A stretch of 64,000 nucleotides of DNA, taken from an endosymbiont of Bathymodiolus septemdierum str. Myojin knoll (GTDB taxonomy: Bacteria > Pseudomonadota > Gammaproteobacteria > PS1 > Pseudothioglobaceae). Position 1 is the stretch's first letter, and the number at the start of each line of letters is the position of its first letter. Of the stretch, positions 35,571-44,711 are shown piece by piece. The stretch is from positions 744,001-808,000 of the forward strand of contig NZ_AP013042.1 in NCBI RefSeq assembly GCF_001547755.1, given 5' to 3'. Made by a program: the position numbers and the translations under genes. Below the pieces are notes generated by a model. That model was not told the origin of the DNA and did not search any database. It saw only the letters and a program-made list of their open reading frames with translations.

Positions 35571-35702
35571 TTATTCTTCGTCTTCGTAACCTTTTTTTAC
35601 CCACAATACGCCTTTAACTAAAAGCCAAAATAATACCCCTGGCACAATAAGATAAAGAAAGAAAGGAAGAAAGGAAGCGATATTAACAAAAGTGCTCTCC
35701 AT
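35571..35702 (-). CDS. Small membrane protein ORF, 43 aa
   Basis: The frame starts at an ATG within the preceding ORF and encodes MESTFVNIASFLPFF followed by a membrane segment (LYLIVPGVLFWLLVKG) and an acidic tail GYEDEE. A short cytoplasmic charged tail after one hydrophobic span is typical of real small membrane proteins. It overlaps the 55-aa ORF in another frame, so at most one of them or a frameshifted fusion may be genuine. Confidence 0.4.
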   Translation of the reverse strand: MESTFVNIASFLPFFLYLIVPGVLFWLLVKGVLWVKKGYEDEE

Positions 35703-35785
35703 GGACCTGTTTTTAAATCGTCTTTACAAGTTAACCATTTCAGTATTTTACCTTGCTGAAATGATTTGTTAGGTGTTTTGTTCAT
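35618..35785 (-). CDS. Small membrane protein ORF, 55 aa
   Basis: The frame starts MNKTPNKSFQQGKILKWLT, continues with KTGPWRALLLISLPFFLSFF as a membrane segment and ends in GYYFGF. An ATG 18 bp upstream is also possible. It overlaps the 56-aa ORF before it and the 43-aa ORF after it. I do not recognise it. Confidence 0.35.
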   Translation of the reverse strand: MNKTPNKSFQQGKILKWLTCKDDLKTGPWRALLLISLPFFLSFFILLCQGYYFGF

Positions 35786-35939
35786 CTTTTGGTCTTGTGA
35801 CATAAGCAATAAATCCAGATATTATAATGATAGGTAGGGCGATATATGTTAAATATACACCAACATATGAAACTGTAAATAGCGTAATTAAATATAGAAC
35901 TAATGTTATCCAAAATATAAACTCTGATTTTTCATGCAT
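35769..35939 (-). CDS. Small membrane protein, 56 aa
   Basis: This frame has a strong ribosome site (AAGGGG) six bases before its ATG and encodes two membrane segments (FIFWITLVLYLITLFTVSYV and LPIIIISGFIAYV) with a short charged tail RPKDEQNT. The pattern is that of small subunits or accessory proteins of transporters or oxidases, but no family is recognised. It lies downstream of argF on the same strand with a 51-bp gap. Confidence 0.6.
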   Translation of the reverse strand: MHEKSEFIFWITLVLYLITLFTVSYVGVYLTYIALPIIIISGFIAYVTRPKDEQNT

Positions 35940-35990
35940 ATTACACCCCTTACTTTCTTTTAAAATTTTACCATATTGATTGTCTATATT

Positions 35991-36893
35991 TTAATTGTCG
36001 CTTATTAGATAAAGTAACAATGCTTTTTGTGCATGAAGGCGATTTTCAGCCTCATCCCAGACCAGACTTTGTGGGCCATCAATAACATCAGTGCTTACCT
36101 CTTCGCCGCGGTGGGCAGGGAGGCAGTGCATAAAGCTGGCGTTGGTATTGGCATTTGCCATTAAGGTTTCATCAACTTGGAAATCTGCAAAGGCGAGTTC
36201 GCGTTTGGCTTGCTCCTGTTCTTGACCCATACTCGCCCAAACATCGGTAACGACTAAATCAGCACCTTTGCACGCCAGTTTTGCGTCAGTGTGCAGGGTA
36301 ATGCAATCTTGATATTTGTCAATAAAAGACTGTTTGGGTTCGTAGCCAATAGGGGTGGCAATATTAAGCTTAAATCCAAACACGCTTGCCGCTTGCATAT
36401 AGGTGTGGCACATATTATTGCCATCACCAATCCACGCGACTGTTTTACCTTTAATATTGCCCTTGTGTTCTTTGTAGGTCATCATATCTGCCAATAATTG
36501 ACAAGGGTGAGACTCGTCGGATAGGGCGTTGATGATAGGTACATTGGCATTTTTAGAGAAGGTAATGATATCATCGTGCGAAGACACACGCATCATAATT
36601 GCATCTACCATTGAGCCAATTACAATCGCGGTATCAGTCGTTGGTTCGCCACGACCAATTTGAATGTCACGATTAGATAAGAACAAAGCATGTCCGCCGA
36701 GTTGCGCCATGCCTGCCTCAAATGAAACACGGGTACGAGTGGAAGATTTGTCAAAAATCATTGCCAAGGTTTTGTTTTCCAATGTCTTGTTAATTTGACC
36801 TGATTTATGTTCTTTTTTCAGTGCAATCGCATTGTCAATGATTTGATTTAAATCCGTGTTTGAGAGCTCGTCTAAGTTAATAAAGTGTTTCAT
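35991..36893 (-). CDS. argF: Ornithine carbamoyltransferase
   Basis: ArgF makes citrulline from ornithine and carbamoyl phosphate. The 300-aa protein has the carbamoyl phosphate site SSTRTRVSFEAGM, the HPCQLLADMMT motif and the ornithine site FMHCLPAHRGEEV. Length is normal. It follows argD by 14 bp on the minus strand, forming an arginine synthesis pair. Confidence 0.96.
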   Translation of the reverse strand: MKHFINLDELSNTDLNQIIDNAIALKKEHKSGQINKTLENKTLAMIFDKSSTRTRVSFEAGMAQLGGHALFLSNRDIQIGRGEPTTDTAIVIGSMVDAIMMRVSSHDDIITFSKNANVPIINALSDESHPCQLLADMMTYKEHKGNIKGKTVAWIGDGNNMCHTYMQAASVFGFKLNIATPIGYEPKQSFIDKYQDCITLHTDAKLACKGADLVVTDVWASMGQEQEQAKRELAFADFQVDETLMANANTNASFMHCLPAHRGEEVSTDVIDGPQSLVWDEAENRLHAQKALLLYLISDN

Positions 36894-36907
36894 ATAACCT
36901 TCCTGTG

Positions 36908-38059
36908 CTATAAAGCACCTAGTAATTCATCAAGGGTGATGATGATGATATCCGCTTCGTTTTGATTAAGGATTAGCGGAGGTAATAAGCGGATAGAACG
37001 CCCGGTAATGTTAATAAGTAAATGCTTTTTCAGGGCTGCATTAAGTAACTCGGTGCAATCTTGATTAAGTTCGATGGCAATCATTAACCCTTTAATGCGG
37101 ATTTCAACAATTTTATCTGAGGATAAAGCTTGCAGCCCTGCTAGCAAGTAAGCGCTTATTGTGTTGACATTATCAAGAATATTGTCTTTTTTAATCACAT
37201 CAAGGACTGCCAATGCAGTTTTACTGACTAAAGGGTTGCCACCAAAAGTAGAGCCATGTGTACCTACAGTTAGTAATTCTGCGGCTTTGCCTTTTGCTAA
37301 GCAAGCACTAATTGGTACACCATTGCCTAAGCCTTTGGCAAGTGTCAATATATCAGGGGTGATACCGTTATACTGGTGAGCGAATAACTTTCCCGTGCGT
37401 CCAATACCCGTTTGCACTTCGTCCAAAATCAACAGCCAATTATTGGCTTGGCAGATCTTTTGCACTTGATTAAGGTAATCATCAGCCGGTACAATTACGC
37501 CACTTTCACCTTGGATAGGTTCAAGCATTACAGCGACAACGCTGGCATTATCTGTGTGTGCTTTAATCGCATCCACATCATCAAAATCAACATGGATAAA
37601 TTCACTGATTAATGGTGAGAAGCCCGCTTGTACCTTTGGATTCCCTGTTGCAGATAGCGTTGCCATGGTGCGACCGTGAAAACTTTGATTGGCGGTTAAG
37701 ATGATTGGGTGGTTAATATTGTTGCTATAAGCGTGCAAGCGCGTCATTTTAATCGCTGCTTCATTTGCCTCTGCACCCGAATTACCAAAGAAAGCCTTGT
37801 CCATATTTGCTGCCATACATAATTCTTTTGCCAAAGTTTCTTGGTGTTGAATGTGATACCAATTACTGGTGTGTAATAATTCACCTGCTTGTAATTGAAT
37901 GGCGGCAGTAATATCTGGATGGCAATGCCCGAGTCCAACTACGCCAACACCCGATAGGGCATCCAAGTATTGCTCACCCTGTGTTGATGTTAACATGCAG
38001 CCTTCACCTTTAACAAAAGTAACAGCAAGGGGTGCGTAATTTGACATTAAGTATGACAT
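36908..38059 (-). CDS. argD: Acetylornithine aminotransferase
   Basis: ArgD is a PLP-dependent transaminase making N-acetylornithine, and often also acting on succinyl-diaminopimelate. The 383-aa protein shows FFGNSGAEANEAAIKM, HGRTMATLSATG, the aspartate in LLILDEVQTGIGRTGKLF and the PLP lysine in TLAKGLGNGVPI. It is upstream of argF in one operon. A terminator at 38087 separates it from the 67-aa gene upstream. Confidence 0.95.
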   Translation of the reverse strand: MSYLMSNYAPLAVTFVKGEGCMLTSTQGEQYLDALSGVGVVGLGHCHPDITAAIQLQAGELLHTSNWYHIQHQETLAKELCMAANMDKAFFGNSGAEANEAAIKMTRLHAYSNNINHPIILTANQSFHGRTMATLSATGNPKVQAGFSPLISEFIHVDFDDVDAIKAHTDNASVVAVMLEPIQGESGVIVPADDYLNQVQKICQANNWLLILDEVQTGIGRTGKLFAHQYNGITPDILTLAKGLGNGVPISACLAKGKAAELLTVGTHGSTFGGNPLVSKTALAVLDVIKKDNILDNVNTISAYLLAGLQALSSDKIVEIRIKGLMIAIELNQDCTELLNAALKKHLLINITGRSIRLLPPLILNQNEADIIIITLDELLGAL

Positions 38060-38086
38060 ATTTTTTTTGCGTTTGTCGTTAAAAAC

Positions 38087-38113
38087 ACAAAAGCCCCAAA
38101 ATGGGGCTTTTGT
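38087..38113. terminator. Rho-independent hairpin upstream of argD
   Basis: ACAAAAGCCCC (38087-38097) pairs perfectly with GGGGCTTTTGT (38103-38113) across a 5-base loop. It follows the stop of the 67-aa minus-strand gene and should end that short transcript before argD. Confidence 0.8.
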
Positions 38114-38131
38114 TGGTCAATCAAAGATTTA

Positions 38132-38335
38132 TTATGATTGGTACTGTAAAGGCGGCGCCATTTTATTGTTAATTTCGTCTAACTCTTTCTTGTATCCTTC
38201 GTAGAAATGACCTGCTGGTGGATTAACCCATTCTTCATAGTTAAAGCCATTTTCTTCATTAAATACTTTAAAAGTGTTTTGCAATGCAATTCTCTGTGCA
38301 CTTAACTCGTTACTTTCTTTGCTCACTGCGTCCAT
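38132..38335 (-). CDS. Hypothetical protein, 67 aa
   Basis: From the ATG chosen here (ribosome site AGGAG five bases upstream) the product is about 67 residues, soluble and mostly charged. It begins MDAVSKESNELSAQR and contains NPPAGHFYEGYKKELDEIN. A frame extending to 38374 lacks a good start. It forms a monocistronic unit with its own promoter and terminator, which suggests strong expression. No family is recognised. Confidence 0.65.
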   Translation of the reverse strand: MDAVSKESNELSAQRIALQNTFKVFNEENGFNYEEWVNPPAGHFYEGYKKELDEINNKMAPPLQYQS

Positions 38336-38376
38336 ATCGTTTTCTCCTAAATCTTGTAAATATGTAAAAAGCAATA

Positions 38377-38404
38377 ATTATAGTCTATAATCAACTTTTG
38401 TGAA
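38377..38404 (-). promoter_or_regulatory. Sigma-70-type promoter of the 67-aa gene
   Basis: Reading on the minus strand, TTCACA (38399-38404) and a perfect TATAAT (38377-38382) are separated by 16 bp, about 40 bp before the start codon. Confidence 0.6.
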
Positions 38405-38507
38405 GGTTTTATTTATTAAAATACTGACTAAATACTTGGTTATGTAACTTGGTTTTATGGCACAATTAAATTGTAACAAACTTATATAACAACAACGAGG
38501 AGAATCT

Positions 38508-38801
38508 ATGCAATTAAGTATTTCAGGTCATCATCTTGACATTACCGATGCAATCAAGCAACACGCAGAAGAAAAACTGTCCAAAATTAAACACCACTTC
38601 GATCATTTGATTAATATCGATATGATTTTAGAAGTTGAAAAGGATGTGCAAAAAGCCGAAGCGTCTATTCATGTTAGTGGCGCCGATTTATTTGCCAAAG
38701 CGGAAAGTGATGATATGTATGTTTCGATTGACCGAATGGTTAATAAATTAGATGCACAGGTTAGAAAACACAAAGAAAAAATCAATAACCACAGGAAGTA
38801 A
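38508..38801 (+). CDS. hpf: Ribosome hibernation-promoting factor, short form
   Basis: The 97-aa protein is a beta-alpha-beta-beta-beta-alpha HPF/RaiA fold with LSISGHHLDITDAIKQHAEE at the start and IHVSGADLFAKAESDDMYVS in the middle. It binds the decoding centre of idle ribosomes and forms 100S dimers in the stationary phase. It lacks a long C-terminal domain, as in other gammaproteobacteria. The strong site GAGGAGA precedes the ATG. The usual rpoN-ptsN neighbours are absent. Confidence 0.93.
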   Translation: MQLSISGHHLDITDAIKQHAEEKLSKIKHHFDHLINIDMILEVEKDVQKAEASIHVSGADLFAKAESDDMYVSIDRMVNKLDAQVRKHKEKINNHRK

Positions 38802-38838
38802 TGCTTTAGGGCGCAGTCCCAAGTTTTAAGGAAAGTTT

Positions 38839-40191
38839 ATGTCGAAAGTTGAAAATACTTCTTTCGAAGATTGCCTCCAGAGATTAATGTCATCTTTGGA
38901 GGCATCTTTGTATGAAGAAGCCACTACGCAACTTGCCAGTTTACACTCGGCGGAAATCGCTCGTCTATTAGAAGCGATACCACCAAAAGACAGAACGCAA
39001 TTATGGCTCAATATTGATACAGGAACGCAGGGCGATATTCTTAAAGATTTAAGCGAAGATGTTCGCACACAACTACTGAGTGAAATGGAAGTTGACGCTA
39101 TTGTTAAAGCCACCGAAGGCTTGGACATGGATGATTTGGCAGATGTTATTCCCAACTTACCTGAATCAGCCCTGCATAATTTATTGTTAACCCTTGATCA
39201 TAAACATCGTGAATATCTAAAACGCGTGCTATCTTATCCTCAAGATACTGCAGGCGGTCTGATGAATATTGATATTATCACTGTTCGTGATGATGTTAGT
39301 GTGCGCACTGTGATTCGTTATTTGCGTCTATTAAAAGAGATGCCGATTGACACCGACCAAATATTTGTGGTTGACCATGACTATCAATACATTGGTGCCA
39401 TACATATTTCTATTTTATTGACCCATGAAGCCGAGCAAAACATCGCGCCGTTAATCAATAAAGATTTACGCCCAATTCCTGTTGATACTACAGAAAAAAA
39501 AGTGGCTGATTTGTTTGAGCAGCGTGACTTGATTTCTGCCCCTGTGGTTGACAGTAATAATCAATTAATTGGTCGTATTACTATTGATGATGTGGTTGAT
39601 GTTATTCGTGAACATGCCGAACAATCAGTGATGTCAATGGCAGGACTTGATGGCGAAGAAGATGTGTTTGCGCCGGCAATGCAAAGCGTCAAACGCCGTA
39701 GTATTTGGCTGGGTGTGAACTTGATAACGGTGTTTATTGCGGTATTTTTTATCGGATTGTTCGAGGCCACTTTACAAGAAAAAATTGCTCTGGCTATCTT
39801 GATGCCGGTGGTGGCATCGATGGGCGGTATTGCTGGCACACAAACTTTAATTTTGGTTACCCGCGGTATTTCCACGGGCAGGGTAACAACTTCTAATCTT
39901 AAAGTATTAATGAGTAGGGAAGTGGCCATTGGTGTTTTGAATGGCATTATTTGGGCGTTGGTAATTGGCGTAGCAACTTATGTGTGGTTTGCAGATGCGA
40001 TATTAAGTGCCATCATAGCTTTAGCGATTATTGCCAACCTGATTTTTGCTGCTTTTTCAGGTGCATTTTTACCACTTTTACTGGTTAGGTTTAAAATTGA
40101 CCCTGCACTTGCAGGTGGTGTTATTTTAACAACGATTACCGATGTGATTGGTTTTGTGGCTTTTTTAGGGCTTGCCAGTTTGGTTATTTAA
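38839..40191 (+). CDS. mgtE: Magnesium transporter MgtE
   Basis: The 450-aa protein has an N-terminal superhelical domain, two CBS domains (about 130-250, with MPIDTDQIFVVD and LISAPVVDSNNQLIGRITIDD), a plug helix and five C-terminal membrane segments including ILMPVVASMGGIAGTQT and the pore-near PLLLVRFKIDPALAGG. These fit the homodimeric MgtE channel gated by intracellular magnesium. It follows hpf by 37 bp. Confidence 0.94.
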   Translation: MSKVENTSFEDCLQRLMSSLEASLYEEATTQLASLHSAEIARLLEAIPPKDRTQLWLNIDTGTQGDILKDLSEDVRTQLLSEMEVDAIVKATEGLDMDDLADVIPNLPESALHNLLLTLDHKHREYLKRVLSYPQDTAGGLMNIDIITVRDDVSVRTVIRYLRLLKEMPIDTDQIFVVDHDYQYIGAIHISILLTHEAEQNIAPLINKDLRPIPVDTTEKKVADLFEQRDLISAPVVDSNNQLIGRITIDDVVDVIREHAEQSVMSMAGLDGEEDVFAPAMQSVKRRSIWLGVNLITVFIAVFFIGLFEATLQEKIALAILMPVVASMGGIAGTQTLILVTRGISTGRVTTSNLKVLMSREVAIGVLNGIIWALVIGVATYVWFADAILSAIIALAIIANLIFAAFSGAFLPLLLVRFKIDPALAGGVILTTITDVIGFVAFLGLASLVI

Positions 40192-40196
40192 TGAAA

Positions 40197-41570
40197 TTAA
40201 AAGTCCACAGTTGAAACGCCGTTACTACCTAGCCAAATTCTAAATTTTTCTTGAATTTCAGTCAAAGTTTTTTTATCATCTGCCTCGAAACGCAACACCA
40301 AGCATGGCGTTGTATTAGAGGGGCGAACAAGCCCCCAACCATTTTCATAATCCACACGCACACCGTCAATAGTGGTGATTTTCGCACCTTTAAAATCAAC
40401 ATTGCTGCTGAGTTTTTCCATTGCTTTAAATTGCTGCCCTTGTTTATCAAAATGAATGTTAATTTCAGGGGTGTTAATGCTGTCAGGTAAGTCAGTAAAT
40501 ACTTGTTCACAGGTTTGGTTAGTTTTTGAAAGTATTTCCAATAATCTTGCACCGGTGTAAAGTGCATCATCAAAGCCATACCAGCGTTCTTTGAAAAAGA
40601 TGTGTCCACTCATTTCACCACCAAGTTCTGCGCCCGTTTGTTTGAGTTTGGCCTTGATAAAGCTGTGCCCTGTGCGTGACATTATTGCCTCACCACCATG
40701 CTCAATAATATCTTTTGATAGCAGCGACGAGCATTTCACATCAAACACAATTTTAGCGCCTGTATTGCGACTAAGAATATCGCGAGCATATAGAATCATT
40801 TGTCTGTCTGCCCAAATCACATTGCCTTTGTTGTCAATCAACCCGAGACGGTCTCCATCGCCATCAAAGGCAAAGCCCATATCGGCACCCGTGGCTTTAA
40901 CTTCTTTAATGATATCTGTTAAATTTGCCATTTTTGATGGGTCGGGGTGATGATTAGGGAAAGTGCCATCAACCAGACAAAATAATTTACTTACCTTAAC
41001 GCCAAGGCGCTCGAACAATTTAGGCGCAATATTTCCCGCCACGCCATTACCAGCATCTACAACGATATGTAGGGGCTTGTCTAATTTAACATCAGCAACA
41101 ATACGGTCAATGTAGTCATCTTCTATGTCCACTTTGGTTGAAGTGCCGTGCCCCTTGGAAAAGTCTTGCCTCTGGATGCGTTCATACAAATCCTGGATGC
41201 GTTCACCTGACAGCGTCTCTCCAGCAATCATAATTTTAAAGCCGTTGTACTCAGGCGGATTGTGCGAACCAGTAATCATCACCCCAGAGCTGGCAGCCTT
41301 GGTGTAAGTCGAATAATATACCAACGGCGTTGGCACCATACCAATATCAACCACATGACAGCCACTGGATTTTAGTCCATCTTTGAGTGCATCCATCAAT
41401 CCTAAGCCACTTAAACGACCATCACGACCAACGACGACACCGCGTTCGCCACAAGCAATGGACTCAGAGCCGATTGCCAAACCAATTAATTTAACCACTT
41501 CGGGGGTTAAGTCCTCTTTAACGATGCCACGAATGTCGTAGGCTTTAAAAATGGATTGTGAGATTAACAT
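40197..41570 (-). CDS. algC: Phosphomannomutase/phosphoglucomutase
   Basis: The 457-aa protein interconverts hexose 1- and 6-phosphates. It has the phosphoserine loop TGSHNPPEYNGFKI (commonly TASHNP; here a glycine), the metal loop FAFDGDGDRLGLID, the sugar loop GGEMSGHIFF and the phosphate loop RPSNTTPCLVLRFEA near the C-terminus. Domain order is that of AlgC/ManB. It would feed sugar nucleotides for envelope polysaccharide. It is divergent from rseC. Confidence 0.92.
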   Translation of the reverse strand: MLISQSIFKAYDIRGIVKEDLTPEVVKLIGLAIGSESIACGERGVVVGRDGRLSGLGLMDALKDGLKSSGCHVVDIGMVPTPLVYYSTYTKAASSGVMITGSHNPPEYNGFKIMIAGETLSGERIQDLYERIQRQDFSKGHGTSTKVDIEDDYIDRIVADVKLDKPLHIVVDAGNGVAGNIAPKLFERLGVKVSKLFCLVDGTFPNHHPDPSKMANLTDIIKEVKATGADMGFAFDGDGDRLGLIDNKGNVIWADRQMILYARDILSRNTGAKIVFDVKCSSLLSKDIIEHGGEAIMSRTGHSFIKAKLKQTGAELGGEMSGHIFFKERWYGFDDALYTGARLLEILSKTNQTCEQVFTDLPDSINTPEINIHFDKQGQQFKAMEKLSSNVDFKGAKITTIDGVRVDYENGWGLVRPSNTTPCLVLRFEADDKKTLTEIQEKFRIWLGSNGVSTVDF

Positions 41571-41608
41571 ACGGATATAATAAGGTAAAAAATAAACCCC
41601 CTATTTTA

Positions 41609-41986
41609 ATGAAAGAACAGTTTGAAGTTATTGAAATCCATACCGAAACGATGAAATTAAAAGTCAATCGCTCATCGGGTTGTCATTCTTGCTCAGCTAA
41701 TAGTGGCTGTGGTACGGGGATTTTGGCAAAGCATTTTGACCATTATTCAGTGTTCAATAAACCTTTGCAAGCTGGCGTTACAGTGGGTGATCTCGTTACC
41801 CTGGAAATTTCATCACAAGAATTGTTTTATCGCGCTTTTCAATTGTACATGGTGCCGCTATTGGCATTGTTCGCAGGTAGTATTCTCGGGGGCAGTCTTT
41901 ATCCCAATCAAGAAATTGCGCAAATCGCTTTCGCTTTTGGTGGATTTTTTAGCGTATTATTATTAACAAAATATTTTGTAAAGTAA
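41609..41986 (+). CDS. rseC: RseC/MucC family membrane protein
   Basis: From ATG 41609 the product has 125 residues. A cysteine cluster SGCHSCSANSGCG near the N-terminus and two C-terminal membrane segments (YMVPLLALFAGSILGGSL and IAFAFGGFFSVLLLT) match RseC/MucC, which takes part in sigma-E control or SoxR reduction. The longer frame from 41558 overlaps the opposite gene and has no advantage. Whether it has this role here is not known. Confidence 0.88.
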   Translation: MKEQFEVIEIHTETMKLKVNRSSGCHSCSANSGCGTGILAKHFDHYSVFNKPLQAGVTVGDLVTLEISSQELFYRAFQLYMVPLLALFAGSILGGSLYPNQEIAQIAFAFGGFFSVLLLTKYFVK

Positions 41987-42046
41987 AGTGTTTTAATCTT
42001 CTAAATTTGGGATAATTACGGGATTATTTTCAAACAAAATACACTT

Positions 42047-44692
42047 ATGTCAACTCAAGATCTGGATCCTTTAGAAACCCAAGAATGGCTAGAAGCTTTT
42101 AAATCTGTCGCTCGTATAGAGGGCGATGATCGTGCGAAGTTTTTACTTAATCAGTTGATGGATATGGCGCATAAGGAAGGCATGGATTTGCCAACTGGTG
42201 TTAATACAGCTTATTTAAATTCGATTGCTAAAGACAAAGAAATTGCCACAAATATCAATCTTGATATTGAAGAACGCATTTCTGCCATTGTGCGTTGGAA
42301 TGCTATGGTTATGGTGGTTAAGGCCAATCAGTTGCCGTATGATTTGGGCGGACATATTGCATCATTTGCATCCAGTGCGACTTTGTATGAAATCGGTTTT
42401 AATCATTTTTATCGTGGTCCAGATGCTGAGCAGGGCGCAGATTTGATTTTTTTTCAAGGGCATATCTCGCCAGGTATTTACGCTCGTGCATTCTTAGAAG
42501 GTCGTATTACCGAGGCGCAAATGCTATTATTCCGTCAAGAAGCGGGCAAAGATGGCTTAAGTTCTTATCCACACCCTTGGTTGATGCCAGATTTTTGGCA
42601 ATTCCCAACCGTGTCTATGGGTTTGGGTCCAATTATGGCAATTTACCAAGCGCGTTTTATGAAGTATTTACACCATCGTGAGATTAAGCAAACTGATAAA
42701 CGCACAGTTTGGGCATATCTTGGTGATGGTGAAATGGATGAGCCAGAATCTTTAGGTGCAATTTCTGTGGCAGGTCGTGAAAAACTTGATAATTTAGTGT
42801 TTGTTATTAATTGCAACCTCCAACGCCTTGACGGCCCAGTGCGTGGCAACGGTAAAATCATTCAAGAGTTAGAGGGAATGTTCCGCGGTGCAGGTTGGAA
42901 TGTGCTTAAAGTGATTTGGGGTGGTGAATGGGACAAGTTGCTTGAAAAAGACACCAATGGCTTATTGAGAAAGCGTATGGAAGAAGTGGTGGATGGTGAA
43001 TACCAAGCTTATAAAGCCAAAGATGGTGCTTATGTGCGTAAACATTTCTTTGGTAAATATCCAGAATTATTGGCAATGGTTGCGCATCTGAGTGATGATG
43101 AAATCTACGCTTTAAACCGTGGTGGGCATGACCCAATCAAAGTTTATCAAGCCTATAACGCTGCCAAAGAATGCAGCGACAAGCCAACCGTCATTCTTGC
43201 CAAAACTGTCAAAGGTTATGGCATGGGCGAAGCGGGCGAAGGTCAAAACACCACACACTCACAGAAAAAACTTGGACTTGAACAGGTGGCAAAATTTGCA
43301 GAACGCTTCAACATTCCAGTCACCGAAACCGATGTGAAAGAATTGAATTTCTACAAGCCAGCAGAAGACAGTGAAGAAATGATTTATATGAATGCACAAC
43401 GCCAAAAATTAGGCGGCTCATTGCCAGTGCGTTCGTTTGAGTTAGAAGCGTTAAAAGCCCCTGAATTAGATACTTTTAAGACTTTATTAGAATCCAGTGG
43501 CAATCGTGAAATGTCAACCACTATGGTGCTTAATCGTATTATGGCTTTATTGGTGCGTGACAAGCAATTAGGCTCTAAAATAGTGCCAATCATCCCTGAT
43601 GAGGCGCGCACTTTTGGTATGGAAGGTTTGTTTAGGCAACTGGGTATTTACTCTGCCTCAGGTCAACTTTACCAACCGGAAGATTCTGATAAAGTGATGT
43701 GGTACAAAGAAGACAAAAAAGGTCAAGTATTACAAGAAGGCATCAATGAAGCGGGTGCGATTTCTGGTTGGATTGCTGCTGCAACTTCCTATGCAACACA
43801 CAATACCACAATGATTCCGTTCTATATTTATTACTCTAAATTTGGCTTTCAACGCGTTGGTGATTTAATTTGGGCAGCAGGAGATATGCAAGCCAAAGGT
43901 TTTTTAATCGGCGGCACTGCAGGTCGTACAACGCTGAACGGTGAAGGCCTACAGCATGAAGACGGTGATTCTCACATTGTTGCTAACACCATTCCAAACT
44001 GCATTTCCTATGACCCAACTTATGGCTATGAATTGGTGGTAATTGTGCGTAGTGGACTGCACAGAATGTATGAAAATCATGAAAATATTTTTTACTATAT
44101 TACCACCATGAACGAGCTTTATACGCATCCAGAAATGCCAGCAGAGGCAGAAGAGGGTATTATCAAAGGTATTTACCGACTGAAAGAAGTAGGCGCTGGT
44201 GATAAAGAAGTGCAATTAATGGGTTGTGGTACAATTCTTAGAGAGGTTGAAAAAGCGGCACAAATGTTGGCAGACGACTGGGGAGTAAAATCTAATGTTT
44301 GGTCGGTGACTAGTTTCAATGAGTTGACGCGCGAAGCGCAAGCCATTGACAGGGAAAATCGTTTTAGTGCCACGCCAAAAGTACCTTATATCACCCAATG
44401 TTTGGCAAATACAAAAGGCCCAGTGGTTGCTACAACCGACTATATGCGTAACTATGCAGAACAAGTTCGCAAATATATTCCAGGTCGTTATGAAGTGCTA
44501 GGCACAGATGGCTTTGGTCGTTCAGACTCGCGCGCAGCATTAAGAGATTTCTTTGAAGTGAATGCGAATTATGTTACTATTACTGCTTTGAAAGCACTTG
44601 TTGATGAAGGTGAAATGGATGCAAGCATTGTTGCCGAGGCAGTTGCTAAGTACGGCGTTGATATCAGCAAACCAAATCCAATGACAGTATAA
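42047..44692 (+). CDS. aceE: Pyruvate dehydrogenase E1 component, homodimeric
   Basis: AceE decarboxylates pyruvate with thiamine diphosphate. The 881-aa protein is the single-chain E1 type, with GDGEMDEPESLGAISVA and VINCNLQRLDGPVRGNG (thiamine site), the HEDGDSHIVANTIPN segment and the late TDGFGRSDSRAALRDFFEV. The usual downstream partner aceF is not adjacent; a HopJ-family gene follows at 19 bp. Confidence 0.97.
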   Translation: MSTQDLDPLETQEWLEAFKSVARIEGDDRAKFLLNQLMDMAHKEGMDLPTGVNTAYLNSIAKDKEIATNINLDIEERISAIVRWNAMVMVVKANQLPYDLGGHIASFASSATLYEIGFNHFYRGPDAEQGADLIFFQGHISPGIYARAFLEGRITEAQMLLFRQEAGKDGLSSYPHPWLMPDFWQFPTVSMGLGPIMAIYQARFMKYLHHREIKQTDKRTVWAYLGDGEMDEPESLGAISVAGREKLDNLVFVINCNLQRLDGPVRGNGKIIQELEGMFRGAGWNVLKVIWGGEWDKLLEKDTNGLLRKRMEEVVDGEYQAYKAKDGAYVRKHFFGKYPELLAMVAHLSDDEIYALNRGGHDPIKVYQAYNAAKECSDKPTVILAKTVKGYGMGEAGEGQNTTHSQKKLGLEQVAKFAERFNIPVTETDVKELNFYKPAEDSEEMIYMNAQRQKLGGSLPVRSFELEALKAPELDTFKTLLESSGNREMSTTMVLNRIMALLVRDKQLGSKIVPIIPDEARTFGMEGLFRQLGIYSASGQLYQPEDSDKVMWYKEDKKGQVLQEGINEAGAISGWIAAATSYATHNTTMIPFYIYYSKFGFQRVGDLIWAAGDMQAKGFLIGGTAGRTTLNGEGLQHEDGDSHIVANTIPNCISYDPTYGYELVVIVRSGLHRMYENHENIFYYITTMNELYTHPEMPAEAEEGIIKGIYRLKEVGAGDKEVQLMGCGTILREVEKAAQMLADDWGVKSNVWSVTSFNELTREAQAIDRENRFSATPKVPYITQCLANTKGPVVATTDYMRNYAEQVRKYIPGRYEVLGTDGFGRSDSRAALRDFFEVNANYVTITALKALVDEGEMDASIVAEAVAKYGVDISKPNPMTV

Positions 44693-44711
44693 GTGCAAAA
44701 ATAGGAGAGAG

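Noticed and set aside
35650..35676. Purine-rich GAAAGGAAG stretch
   Set aside because: It is explained by the low-complexity phenylalanine/leucine codons of the small membrane ORFs.
38460..38485. Possible sigma-54 site TGGCAC upstream of hpf
   Set aside because: The second element reads ATTGT and not TTGC, so the match is too weak.
39561..39947. 128-aa ORF antisense to mgtE
   Set aside because: It mirrors the CBS and membrane region of mgtE and has no start signals.
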